The notes under the pieces: generated by a model
The model's input: only the letters and a program-made list of their open reading frames with translations
What the model was told of the DNA's origin: nothing
The model's database searches: none
Shown here: positions 1-7,179 of the stretch, piece after piece
How the letters are laid out: each line of letters starts with the position of its first letter
Position numbering within the stretch: the first letter of the stretch is position 1
Position numbers and translations under genes: made by a program
Origin: Vicinamibacteria bacterium
GTDB lineage: Bacteria; Acidobacteriota; Vicinamibacteria; Vicinamibacterales; 2-12-FULL-66-21
NCBI GenBank assembly: GCA_025937075.1
Contig: JAICSD010000171.1
Span: forward strand, 1-8,551
Reading direction: 5' to 3'
DNA length: 8,551 nucleotides

Positions 1-37
1 TGATGAACACCCAACGACGCGAGGGATCTCGGGTCAT
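1..37 (-). CDS. Start of an unidentified gene, cut by the left edge
   Basis: The ATG at 37-35 overlaps the rhaA stop codon TGA (36-34) in the classic ATGA arrangement, and the frame stays open to the window edge. Only twelve residues are visible, [13 protein letters not shown] short basic stretch followed by the start of a hydrophobic segment would fit the N-terminus of a membrane transporter such as a major facilitator sugar permease, which would be natural after rhaA. Twelve residues cannot establish a family, so no function is assigned. There is no clear Shine-Dalgarno sequence, so if the gene is real its translation probably depends on coupling to rhaA. Confidence 0.4.
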   Translation of the reverse strand, partial: MTRDPSRRWVFI

Positions 38-1299
38 GTGCGCAGCGCCAGCACGCTTCGTTCGTACTCTTTCACGTCTGACAGCCACGCTCCGCCCGAC
101 GGCACGTCCTGCGTCTCGCAGTACCGCTCCCAGACGGCACCGAACGGCAGCGTCTTCGCGTCCTCGAGCAGTGCCAGACGAGCCGTATAGTCGCCGTCCG
201 CCTCGTGCCCGCGGAGCAGGCCGATCGGCTCGAGCATCGCCTTCAGCAGCGCCTTGAGCATGTTGCGCGCGCCGATCGTCCAGGCCGCAACGCGGTTGAT
301 GCTCGCGTCGAAGTAATCGAGCCCGATATGCGTGCGCGCGAGGAAATCGCCGCGCACGAGCTCCTGCGCGATCGCCTCGAGCCCTTCGTCGAGAACGACG
401 ACGTGATCGCTGTCCCAGCGGACACCGCGGCTGACGTGCAGCAGAATCTCGGGCAGATACGTGAAGACGGCGCTGATCTTGTCCGTGATCGTCTCGGTCG
501 GGTGGTAGTGTCCGGTGTCGAGCGTGTAGAGCTTTTGCCGGGACAGCGCGTACCCGAAGTAGAACTCGTGCGAGCCGACCGTGAAGCTCTCGACGCCGAT
601 CCCGAACAGCTTTCCTTCGACCGCGTCGAGGTTGAACCGCTTGTCGATCGGATCCGTGAAGATCGCGTCAAGGGATTCGAGCAGCCGCTGGCGCGGGCCG
701 ACGCGATCGACCGGCGTATCCTTCATGCCGTCGGGAATCCAGACGTTCGTCACACACGGCGTTCCCAGCGCGCGGCCGAAGGCTTCGCCGATGCGCCGGC
801 ACGCGACTCCGTGCCGAATCCAGAACTCGCGAATCGATCGATCGGGATGCGAGAGCGTGAAGTTCGCGTCGGCCTTGGGATGCGAGAAGAACGTCGGATT
901 GAAGTCCAGGCCGATGCCCATCGACCTGGCCCAGTCGATCCAGCCGGAAAAGTGTTCCGGCGCGACGGCGTCGCGATCGATTGATCGTCCGCCGAACTCG
1001 CCGTAGAACGCATGCAGATTGAAGCGATGGCGTCCGGGCAGCAGCGAGAGCGCTTTCGCGGCGTCGCTGCGCAGCTCGTCGGGCGTGCGCGCCTTGCCGG
1101 GGTAATTGCCGGTGGCGGCCAGTCCGCCGCCCAGACCCGTTCCCAGCTTCTCGAACCCACCGACATCGTCGCCCTGCCAGCAGTGCAGCGAGATGGGGAC
1201 GGCGGCAAGCCGCTTCAGCGCGGTGTCTGTGTCGACCCCGAGGGCGGCGTATCGCTCCGTGGCCAGTGCATAGGCGTGCTGGTTCTCTGACGCGCTCAT
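34..1299 (-). CDS. rhaA: L-rhamnose isomerase
   Basis: Catalyses the reversible isomerisation of L-rhamnose to L-rhamnulose in the cytoplasm (EC 5.3.1.14), the first committed step of rhamnose catabolism. The 421-residue product has the length of the enterobacterial enzyme (about 419) and matches it along its whole length as remembered, with hallmark blocks [15 protein letters not shown] (residues 36-50), [10 protein letters not shown] (62-71), [12 protein letters not shown] (130-141), [10 protein letters not shown] (185-194) and [12 protein letters not shown] (290-301). All expected metal ligands are present at a constant offset of -6 from the E. coli numbering: structural-site E228, D261, H288 and D328, and catalytic-site H264, D296 and D298. 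The start is the ATG at 1299; a TTG four codons upstream (1311) is open but adds nothing conserved. No strong Shine-Dalgarno sequence precedes it. It is divergent from nadE-rhaM, whose second gene supplies the matching mutarotase, and its stop overlaps a downstream gene start. Confidence 0.97.
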   Translation of the reverse strand: MSASENQHAYALATERYAALGVDTDTALKRLAAVPISLHCWQGDDVGGFEKLGTGLGGGLAATGNYPGKARTPDELRSDAAKALSLLPGRHRFNLHAFYGEFGGRSIDRDAVAPEHFSGWIDWARSMGIGLDFNPTFFSHPKADANFTLSHPDRSIREFWIRHGVACRRIGEAFGRALGTPCVTNVWIPDGMKDTPVDRVGPRQRLLESLDAIFTDPIDKRFNLDAVEGKLFGIGVESFTVGSHEFYFGYALSRQKLYTLDTGHYHPTETITDKISAVFTYLPEILLHVSRGVRWDSDHVVVLDEGLEAIAQELVRGDFLARTHIGLDYFDASINRVAAWTIGARNMLKALLKAMLEPIGLLRGHEADGDYTARLALLEDAKTLPFGAVWERYCETQDVPSGGAWLSDVKEYERSVLALRT

Positions 1300-1508
1300 C
1301 GTGCGGAGCAAGATACTGCATCGGGCGGCGAATCACTATGGTGCAGGACTGCTCGCTCGTGGGGCCGGCCCTCTTGGACGACACGCACTGGCGCCTGCGC
1401 CGCGGGCGGGGATGCCCTCCCGGCGCCACCCGCCGCCAAAGCCTTTGCCAACGCAAGTGCCTTGGGAGCAGGCCCGTTCTACTTTCCCTGCGGTAACATC
1501 GAAAGAAG
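1300..1508. promoter_or_regulatory. Divergent intergenic region between rhaA and nadE
   Basis: This 209-bp gap must carry the promoters for rhaA (leftward) and nadE-rhaM (rightward). No convincing gene lies in it. Visible structure includes a short inverted repeat GGCGC-CT-GCGCC (1390-1401) and a small palindrome TTGC-CAAC-GCAA (1445-1456), which could be an operator but is too short to name. On the minus strand TATCTT (1315-1310) is a fair -10 hexamer lying only 10 nt before the rhaA ATG, with no good -35 partner. On the plus strand TAACAT (1494-1499) precedes the nadE start closely. Neither promoter is secure. Confidence 0.4.
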
Positions 1509-3233
1509 ATGCGCGTTGCGCTCGCCCAACTGAACCCGACGAGCGGGGACATCCGCGGCAACTGCGCTCGGATCATCGCCGCAGTCGAGGAATCCGCCCG
1601 CAAGCGCGCCGATCTCGTCGTGACGCCGGAGATGGCGCTGCCGGGCTACTGCATCGGGGATCTCGTCGAAAACCAAGAATTTCTGGCGGAGAACGAGCGC
1701 GCGATGCACGAGATCGCCCGCGCCGCACGCGGGATCACCGCCGTCGTCGGCTTCATCGACCACGAGCCGGACGCACGGAACGAGAACGGGACGGTCCGCA
1801 AGTACAACGCCGCAGCGGTCGTTCGCGACGGCCGCGTGCTGCAGCGCGCGCGGAAGTCGCTGCTGCCGAACTACCGCTACTTCGACGACAAGCGTTTCTT
1901 CACGCCGGGCGAGCGCCGCGAGCCGGTGACGATACAAACGTCGGGAGCGAGCGTGCCGCTCGGTGTCTCGATTTGCGAAGACCTCTGGGATCAGTTCTAT
2001 TCGATCAAGCCGCTGCCGGAGCTCACGGCGAAGGGCGCGCGGGTTCTGCTGAACGTGAACGCGTCGCCGTTCTATCCTGGGAAGCGCGCCGAGCGCGACG
2101 TGCTGATCCGCCGGCACGTCGAGCGGTTGCACACGCCGCTCGTCTACGTCAACACCGCGGGCGCGGCGGACAACGGCAAGAACATCATCCCGTTCGACGG
2201 GGAGAGCCTCGTCTACAGCGCCGACGGCCGGCTCCTGGCGATCGGACCGCAGTTCGAGGAAGCGCTCCTCGTGGTCGATCTCGACTCGGACGCGTCGCTG
2301 GCGCTGCCTCCGTGGGAACGCGAGCGCGAGATCTACGACGGCCTCGTGATGGCGCTGCGCGAGTACGCGCGAAAGACGGGCTTTCGCCGTGCGATCGTGC
2401 CGATCTCGGGCGGGATCGACTCGGCGCTTGCCCTGGCGATTGCGGTGGATGCGCTGCAGCCGGAGAACGTTTCAGCGTACAACCTGCCGTCGCGCTACAA
2501 CACGGAGACGACGAGGTCGATCGCGGCACGGCTGGCCGCCGCGTTCGGCGTCAAGTACGGCATCGTCCCGATTCAGGAGATCGACGAAGCGGTCCGGCGC
2601 GTGTTCGAATCGCACGCGCACCCGATCGCGTGCGGCGCCACACGCGAGAACCTGCACGCGCGGATCCGCGGGCTCCTGATGATGGCCGAATCCAACGACA
2701 CCGGCGCGCTGCTGATCTCGTGCGGAAACGAGACGGAGATCGCGCTCGGATACGCCACGCTTTACGGCGACATGTGCGGCGGGCTTTCGCTGATCGGCGA
2801 TCTGTCGAAGGTGGACGTCTATCGCGTGGCCCGGTACGTGAACGAACGGCACGGCCGCGAGATGATCCCGAACGACGCGTTCGAGATCGCGCCGTCCGCG
2901 GAGCTGGCGGAAGGACAGTTCGATCCGTTCGACTACTACGTCGTCGCCCCCGTCGTGGGCGAGCTGATCGAGCGGCACCGCAGCCGTGCGGAGCTGGTCG
3001 CGCTCTTCAGGGAACGGGCGCTCGATCCGGAACGCTTTGTTCCGGATCCGCAAGGCAGGACGGTTTACGACAAGCACACGCCCGAATCGTTCGACGCGGT
3101 CGTCGCCGACGCGTACCGCCGATTCCAGCGGTCGGTCTACAAACGCCTGCAGGGGCCGCCGATTGTCGTCGTCAGCGAGCGCGCGTTCGGCTTCGATCTG
3201 CGCGAGACGATCATCAACGGCTGGGAGGGATGA
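1509..3233 (+). CDS. nadE: Glutamine-dependent NAD+ synthetase
   Basis: Performs the last step of NAD+ synthesis, amidating deamido-NAD+ with ATP, using ammonia released from glutamine by its own N-terminal domain (EC 6.3.5.1). Residues 1 to about 260 are a nitrilase-type (CN hydrolase) amidase domain with the full catalytic triad: E41 in [10 protein letters not shown]116 in [10 protein letters not shown] and C156 in SICEDLW. Residues from about 275 to the end are the synthetase domain, with the ATP pyrophosphatase P-loop SGGIDSALA (300-308), the block [17 protein letters not shown] (380-396), [16 protein letters not shown] (406-421) and [12 protein letters not shown] (463-474). At 574 residues it is normal for two-domain NadE proteins. 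The ATG at 1509 follows only a weak purine-rich stretch (GAAAGAAG), but the protein begins [10 protein letters not shown] exactly as this family does. Its last codons overlap the rhaM start region, so a housekeeping enzyme is transcribed with a rhamnose gene. Confidence 0.96.
   Translation: MRVALAQLNPTSGDIRGNCARIIAAVEESARKRADLVVTPEMALPGYCIGDLVENQEFLAENERAMHEIARAARGITAVVGFIDHEPDARNENGTVRKYNAAAVVRDGRVLQRARKSLLPNYRYFDDKRFFTPGERREPVTIQTSGASVPLGVSICEDLWDQFYSIKPLPELTAKGARVLLNVNASPFYPGKRAERDVLIRRHVERLHTPLVYVNTAGAADNGKNIIPFDGESLVYSADGRLLAIGPQFEEALLVVDLDSDASLALPPWEREREIYDGLVMALREYARKTGFRRAIVPISGGIDSALALAIAVDALQPENVSAYNLPSRYNTETTRSIAARLAAAFGVKYGIVPIQEIDEAVRRVFESHAHPIACGATRENLHARIRGLLMMAESNDTGALLISCGNETEIALGYATLYGDMCGGLSLIGDLSKVDVYRVARYVNERHGREMIPNDAFEIAPSAELAEGQFDPFDYYVVAPVVGELIERHRSRAELVALFRERALDPERFVPDPQGRTVYDKHTPESFDAVVADAYRRFQRSVYKRLQGPPIVVVSERAFGFDLRETIINGWEG
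3223..3229 (+). promoter_or_regulatory. Shine-Dalgarno sequence that decides the rhaM start
   Basis: GGGAGGG lies inside the last codons of nadE. It abuts the ATG at 3230, which is too close for normal initiation, but lies 6 nt before the TTG at 3236 and 9 nt before the GTG at 3239. This spacing favours a non-ATG start for rhaM. Confidence 0.6.
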
Positions 3234-3235
3234 GA

Positions 3236-3556
3236 TTGGTGCGACGTGCGTTTCGGATGAGCGTCCATCCAGGGCGTCAGGCGGAATACGCGAGCCGTCA
3301 TCAGCCGATCTGGCCCGAGCTGCAGGAAACCCTGCTGCAGCACGGCGTCCACACGTATTCGATCTACCTGGATCCGGCGACGAACGATCTGTTCGCGTAC
3401 GTGGAATTCGAGAGCGAGGAGCGGTGGGCGGCGGTCGCTGCGACGGATGTCTGCCGCCGATGGTGGCGCCACATGCGCGACCTGATGCCGTCGAATCCGG
3501 ACGATAGTCCGGTTGCGCTGCCGCTCAGCGAGGTGTTTCACATCGACCGAACGTAG
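3236..3556 (+). CDS. rhaM: L-rhamnose mutarotase
   Basis: Interconverts the alpha and beta anomers of L-rhamnose (EC 5.1.3.32), feeding the isomerase with its preferred form in the cytoplasm. The product is a small ferredoxin-like-fold protein, 106 residues from the TTG start, against 104 in E. coli. Characteristic blocks are RHQPIWPEL (21-29), YSIYLD (41-46), [21 protein letters not shown] (57-77, in two overlapping blocks) and [10 protein letters not shown] (84-93). With the TTG start, active-site Y18 and H22 and the tryptophan pair W76-W77 take exactly the E. coli numbers, and MVRRAFRM aligns with E. coli MIRKAFVM. The ATG at 3230 (overlapping the nadE stop as ATGA) would add two residues and has its Shine-Dalgarno touching it; the GTG at 3239 would remove one. 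The gene is coupled to nadE and opposes rhaA across the locus. Its stop codon lies within the double-hairpin element that follows. Confidence 0.94.
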   Translation: MVRRAFRMSVHPGRQAEYASRHQPIWPELQETLLQHGVHTYSIYLDPATNDLFAYVEFESEERWAAVAATDVCRRWWRHMRDLMPSNPDDSPVALPLSEVFHIDRT

Positions 3557-3609
3557 CGCGGGCCTTTCAGGCCCGCGCGTGAAGGCGGCCCCAAAAGGGC
3601 CGCCCTACG
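3552..3609. repeat. REP-like double-hairpin element in the convergent gap
   Basis: Two adjacent perfect GC-rich hairpins lie between rhaM and xylA. The first has a 10-bp stem GCGCGGGCCT / AGGCCCGCGC (3556-3565 with 3569-3578) and a TTC loop. The second has an 8-bp stem GGCGGCCC / GGGCCGCC (3584-3591 with 3597-3604) and a CAAAA loop. The pair is bracketed by CGTAG (3552-3556) and CTACG (3605-3609), which are inverted copies of each other. Neither hairpin is followed by a T-tract on either strand, so a classical intrinsic terminator is not well supported, although the hairpins may still stop or protect both convergent transcripts. The symmetry looks like a dispersed repetitive extragenic palindrome; repetition elsewhere in the genome cannot be seen from this window. 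Confidence 0.7.
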
Positions 3610-3621
3610 ATTCCCCCGCGG

Positions 3622-4782
3622 TCATCGAACACCCAACAACAGATCGACTGTCAGCTGGTCCAGCTTTTCGTACGCGAGCCCCTTGCGCGCGATCGATACG
3701 CGATCGAACGTCTCGTTGAGCAGCGCGTCCCGGCGCTGTGGCGAATATGGGGCCAGCGGCTTCGTTCCATCGCCGCCGACCTCCCGCAGCAGTGCCTGAA
3801 TCTCCGCGTCCTGGTTCCAGCGCTTCGCCTTGTCTTTCAAGATCAAGTACGTCCGCATGCAGCCGCGCGCGAAGTCCTTCACGCCGTCGTAATCCTCCGT
3901 CCGGTACGCGTGCGCATCGAAGTGCCGCGGCCCGCTGTAGCCGACGTCTTCGAGGAACTTCACCAGCCAGAACGTCGATTTCAGGTTGGCGGACCCGAAG
4001 CGGAAGTCCTGATCGTACCGGCCGGACACCTGATCGTTCAGATCGATGTGGAACAGCTTGCCGGCGTCCCACGCCTGCGCGACGGCGTGGACGAAGTTCA
4101 ACCCCGCCATCTGCTCGTGGGCGACCTCAGGGTTGACGCCCACCATCTCGGCATGCGCCAGCGTGGGAATGAACCCGAGATAGGCGCCGGTCGTCGCCAT
4201 GTAGATATCGCCGCGCGGCTCGTTGGGCTTGGCTTCCAGCGCGAAGCGGTACCCGTACTTCCGGTCGATCGAGTACTCGCAGAGGAAGTTGACGGCATCC
4301 CTCAGGCGCTTGACCGCCTCGTCAGGACGCCGGCACGCATCCGTCTCGACGCCTTCGCGTCCGCCCCAGAGCACGAAGATCTTCGCGCCGAGCTCCGCCC
4401 CCAGGTCCATCGCGCGCATCGTCTTCTGGACGGCAAACGAGCGGACGCGCGGATCGTTGGCCGTGAACGCACCGTCCTTGAAGATCGGATCGAAGAACAG
4501 GCTCACGGTCGCCATCGGGACGACGATCCGGTGGCGCTCGCAGGCGGCCTTGAAGTCGCGGACGATGCGGTCGCGCTCGGCGGGAGTGGCGTCGATGGGC
4601 ACGAGATCGTTGTCGTGGAGGTTCACACCCCAGGCGCCGACCTCGGCGAGCATCGCGACGGCGTCGACCGGCGGCAGCGCGTCGCGGACGACATCGCCGA
4701 ACGGATCGCGTCCGCGATTGCTGATCGTCCAGAGACCGAACGAAAACTTGTCCTCGGGGCGCGGCGTGTATGCGTCAGCCAT
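3622..4782 (-). CDS. xylA: Xylose isomerase (class I)
   Basis: Isomerises D-xylose to D-xylulose in the cytoplasm (EC 5.3.1.5). The 386-residue product has the compact size and sequence of the actinobacterial (Streptomyces glucose isomerase) class I type, rather than the longer class II type of E. coli. The protein opens with [20 protein letters not shown] (11-30). Active-site residues appear at a constant +2 offset from the Streptomyces enzyme: W18, H56 and D59 (in NLHDNDL), F96, W139, E183 and K185 ([12 protein letters not shown]), E219 and H222 (NPEVAHEQ), D247, D257, D259 and D289, giving both divalent-metal sites intact. The C-terminus [14 protein letters not shown] is typical. It starts 15 nt after the xylB stop and is the last gene of the minus-strand run, in the order xylB-xylA. 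No strong Shine-Dalgarno sequence is visible (TGATGAG only), so translation may rely on coupling to xylB. Confidence 0.97.
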   Translation of the reverse strand: MADAYTPRPEDKFSFGLWTISNRGRDPFGDVVRDALPPVDAVAMLAEVGAWGVNLHDNDLVPIDATPAERDRIVRDFKAACERHRIVVPMATVSLFFDPIFKDGAFTANDPRVRSFAVQKTMRAMDLGAELGAKIFVLWGGREGVETDACRRPDEAVKRLRDAVNFLCEYSIDRKYGYRFALEAKPNEPRGDIYMATTGAYLGFIPTLAHAEMVGVNPEVAHEQMAGLNFVHAVAQAWDAGKLFHIDLNDQVSGRYDQDFRFGSANLKSTFWLVKFLEDVGYSGPRHFDAHAYRTEDYDGVKDFARGCMRTYLILKDKAKRWNQDAEIQALLREVGGDGTKPLAPYSPQRRDALLNETFDRVSIARKGLAYEKLDQLTVDLLLGVR

Positions 4783-4797
4783 TAGAAACTCATCAAA

Positions 4798-6285
4798 TCA
4801 ACGTGCATAGATGTTGCGCAAGGCAGGATACACGCGTCTGAACGCCTCGTAGTGGCGATTCATGACGCTCACTGCAGTCGGCTCCGGGTCAGTGCGGCCC
4901 GCGGAGCGAACGACAGCATCGCACGCAGCGTCGACGGTGGGCCAGATCCCTGCGCCGACGCCCGCGAGAATCGCCGCACCATAGGCGGCGCCTTCTTCGG
5001 CCGCAACGGTCTCGACGGGCGTTCCATACGCGTCGGCCTGAATCTGACGCCAGAGCGGGGAGCGCGCGCCGCCGCCGCCAACGCGGACGTTGACGACGGG
5101 CAGCTGCAGCTCGGAAAAGATCGCGAACGAGTCGCGCAGGCTGAACGCGACGCCTTCCATGATCGCGCGGGCGACGTGGCCGCGCGTGTGTTCTGCCGCA
5201 ACGCCGAGCAGCGCGGCACGGACGTCGGGATCGCAGTGCGGCGTGCGTTCACCCATCAGGTACGGCGCCCACAACACGCCGTCTGCGCCCGCAGGCACGG
5301 CGGCGGCTTCCGCGGACAACTGCTCGTACGCGGCGTCCCCGTCGTCGTTGCCGCCGAATCGGTCGCGCAGCCAGCGCAGCGACAATCCAGCGGCCTGCGT
5401 GACGCCCATCACGTGCCATCGTCCCGGGATCGCATGGCAGAACGTGTGAATCCGTCCCTTGCGATCGAGCGCGGGACGCTCGGTGGCGGCGAACACGACG
5501 CCCGACGTGCCGATCGTGACGCTGACCGCGCCGGGACGCGTGATGCCCATCCCGACGGCGCCCGCGGCCTGATCGCCAGCGCCGGCGACGATCGGCGTCC
5601 CTTCACGCAGCCCCGTGGCTTTCGCCGCCTCGGCCGACACGCGCGCGCACACGTCGGGCGATTCGAACACGTCGGGCAGGATTTCCCGTCGCAGCCCGGA
5701 GCGCTCGATCATCTCGGCGGACCACTGACGCTGCGCGACATCGAGGAGGAGCGTACCCGACGCGTCGGCGACGTCCGTGGCGAACACGCCGCTCAGACGG
5801 AAACGGACGTAGTCCTTCGGAAGCAGGACGCGCCTGACGCGTGCCCAGACATCCGGTTCGTGCGTGCGGACCCACAGGATGCGCGTGACCGTGAAGTTGG
5901 TGAGCGCAGGGTTCGACGTCAGTTCCAGCAGGCGGGCAGGGCCAATCGTCTCATCGAGCCACCGGCACTCCGCGCTCGTGCGCTGATCGCACCAGATGAT
6001 CGACGGGCGCAGCACGCCGCCGCGCTCGTCGAGCAGCACGAGGCCGTGCATCTGTCCGGAAAGCCCGATGGCGTCCACGGAGGCGCCGTCCGCGCGCGCG
6101 AGGACCGCGCGAAGCGCTTCCTGCCCCGCGCGCCACCAGTCCGCCGGCTCCTGCTCGGCCCACGCAGGACCGCGCGATGCGAACGGCGCGTGCGGCGCGG
6201 TTGCCGACGCTGCGATTGTTCCGTCGTTGCGTACGAGGACGGCGCGACTGCCGCCGGTGCCGACATCAAGGCCGATTACGGGAAT
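4798..6285 (-). CDS. xylB: Xylulokinase with an apparent ATT start codon
   Basis: Phosphorylates D-xylulose to D-xylulose 5-phosphate with ATP (EC 2.7.1.17), sending xylose carbon to the pentose phosphate pathway. It is a FGGY-family kinase of 495 residues, a normal length. The N-terminal phosphate-binding segment reads VIGLDVGTGGSRAVLV (3-18) with the conserved D7; then come WAEQEPADWW (42-51), GLSGQMHGLVLL (74-85), the catalytic GAGDQAAGAVGMG (D238) and the C-terminal GGGARSPLWRQIQAD block. The frame upstream of the binding loop contains no ATG, GTG or TTG before the in-frame TAG of the preceding gene (6306-6304). The first ordinary start, GTG at 6078, would delete 69 residues including D7. 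The ATT at 6285 sits 5 nt after GGAAGGAG, so initiation there is the best reading; an ATG-to-ATT sequencing error is the main alternative. It is followed 15 nt later by xylA. Function is secure; the start is inferred. Confidence 0.93.
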   Translation of the reverse strand: MPVIGLDVGTGGSRAVLVRNDGTIAASATAPHAPFASRGPAWAEQEPADWWRAGQEALRAVLARADGASVDAIGLSGQMHGLVLLDERGGVLRPSIIWCDQRTSAECRWLDETIGPARLLELTSNPALTNFTVTRILWVRTHEPDVWARVRRVLLPKDYVRFRLSGVFATDVADASGTLLLDVAQRQWSAEMIERSGLRREILPDVFESPDVCARVSAEAAKATGLREGTPIVAGAGDQAAGAVGMGITRPGAVSVTIGTSGVVFAATERPALDRKGRIHTFCHAIPGRWHVMGVTQAAGLSLRWLRDRFGGNDDGDAAYEQLSAEAAAVPAGADGVLWAPYLMGERTPHCDPDVRAALLGVAAEHTRGHVARAIMEGVAFSLRDSFAIFSELQLPVVNVRVGGGGARSPLWRQIQADAYGTPVETVAAEEGAAYGAAILAGVGAGIWPTVDAACDAVVRSAGRTDPEPTAVSVMNRHYEAFRRVYPALRNIYAR

Positions 6286-6290
6286 GAAGG

Positions 6291-6298
6291 CTCCTTCC
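6291..6298 (-). promoter_or_regulatory. Strong Shine-Dalgarno sequence before the xylB ATT codon
   Basis: On the minus strand this reads GGAAGGAG, followed by a 5-nt spacer CCTTC and then ATT. It lies just after the TAG of the preceding gene, well placed for reinitiation by terminating ribosomes. It is the strongest ribosome-binding site seen in the minus-strand run, and it decides the xylB start because no standard start codon is at the right distance. Confidence 0.75.
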
Positions 6299-6303
6299 GA
6301 CTT

Positions 6304-7167
6304 CTACACGTCACACAGCGTCACGGCGTCGCGCAACGACGTGAGCGGATCGCGCGTCGGGACGAACTCGTGCGCCATGTAGCCCTTGAAGCCCATGTCC
6401 GCGAGCGCGGCGGCAACAGCCCGCCAGTTCACCTCCTGCGTGTCGTCCAGCTCGTGGCGTCCGGGAACGCCGCCGGTGTGCACGTGGGCGATCCATTCGT
6501 GGTTGTCGCGGAGCGTGCGGATCAGATCGCCTTCCATGATCTGCATGTGATAGGCGTCGTAGAGGAGCTTCACGCGCGGCGAGTTCACCGCCTTCACGAC
6601 CTTCAGGCCGAACGCGCTGTGATCCCCCTGATAGTCCTTGTGGTCCACCTTGCTGTTGAGGAGCTCGACGCAGATGGTGACGTTGTTGTCTTCGCCAATC
6701 TTCTTGACGCGGTTGAGGCCCTCGACGCAGTTGTCGATCGCCTCATTGTCGGGCATGCCGCGGCGGTTCCCGAAGAACGTGATGACGTTGGGGACTTTGA
6801 GGGCCGCCGCGCGCGGAATCTTCTGCTCGAAGTTCCGCACGATCGCGTCGTGATTCGCGCGCACGTTGAGGCCGTCGGGAATCGTGCCGCCGCCCGCATA
6901 GGCCATCGAGCACACGAGGCCATGATCGCGCACGACGGACCACTCTGGCTCCTCGAGCAGATCGATCGCGGTCAGTCCCATGGCTGCAACCGCCTTGCAG
7001 AAGTCCGGCATTGGTATCTTGTTGTAGCACCACCGCGAAACGGACTGCTCGAGGCGTCCGTGCGTAACGATGCGGTCCGTCTGGGCGGAGGCGGGTCGTG
7101 AGGAGAGGGCGGCCGCAGCAGCGGCCGCACCTGTCTGGATTGCCTGGCGTCTGCTGACTCTCGTCAT
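6304..7167 (-). CDS. Tat-exported hydroxypyruvate isomerase-like TIM-barrel protein
   Basis: A sugar phosphate isomerase/epimerase-type TIM barrel (xylose isomerase-like, AP endonuclease 2 fold) of 287 residues, closest in appearance to the hydroxypyruvate isomerase branch. The N-terminus, MTRVSRRQAIQTGAAAAAAA followed by LSSRPASAQ, is a twin-arginine signal with cleavage likely near residue 29, so the mature enzyme should be periplasmic. Expected metal ligands are E168 (ICVELLNSK), D204 (LLYDAYHMQ), H230 (IAHVHTGGVPGRHE) and E267 (MAHEF); R237 and E239 of the PGRHE motif also match the family. The substrate cannot be read from sequence: family members act on hydroxypyruvate, ketoses, inosose and 3-keto sugars. 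It lies 12 nt after the cupredoxin stop and directly before xylB, whose frame it shares across a single TAG. No Shine-Dalgarno sequence is evident, and it may be coupled to the upstream gene. Confidence 0.85.
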   Translation of the reverse strand: MTRVSRRQAIQTGAAAAAAALSSRPASAQTDRIVTHGRLEQSVSRWCYNKIPMPDFCKAVAAMGLTAIDLLEEPEWSVVRDHGLVCSMAYAGGGTIPDGLNVRANHDAIVRNFEQKIPRAAALKVPNVITFFGNRRGMPDNEAIDNCVEGLNRVKKIGEDNNVTICVELLNSKVDHKDYQGDHSAFGLKVVKAVNSPRVKLLYDAYHMQIMEGDLIRTLRDNHEWIAHVHTGGVPGRHELDDTQEVNWRAVAAALADMGFKGYMAHEFVPTRDPLTSLRDAVTLCDV

Positions 7168-7179
7168 GCGCGCGGGCCG

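Noticed and set aside
668..1603. Minus-strand open frame of 311 codons across rhaA and the divergent region
   Set aside because: Arg-rich, out of frame with rhaA, and overlaps the true nadE start.
1301..3556. Long plus-strand open frame (751 codons) spanning the intergenic region, nadE and rhaM
   Set aside because: Only its last part is real: it is the rhaM frame read upstream. Across nadE it is an Arg/Ala-rich shadow of a frame with clear catalytic motifs.
3556..3604. A classical rho-independent terminator between rhaM and xylA
   Set aside because: The hairpins are strong but no T-tract follows on either strand, so the element is listed as a repeat instead.
3910..4785. Plus-strand open frame of 291 codons opposite xylA
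   Set aside because: Complementary shadow of xylA, whose active-site residues are all present on the minus strand.
4798..6078. GTG at 6078 as the xylB start
   Set aside because: It would remove the nucleotide-binding loop and conserved D7. The sequence upstream is open and matches the family.
4852..7101. Plus-strand open frame of 749 codons opposite xylB and the exported isomerase
   Set aside because: It is antisense to two genes with intact family motifs. Its product is rich in Arg, Ala, Asp and His with no recognisable domain, as expected for a GC-rich complementary frame.
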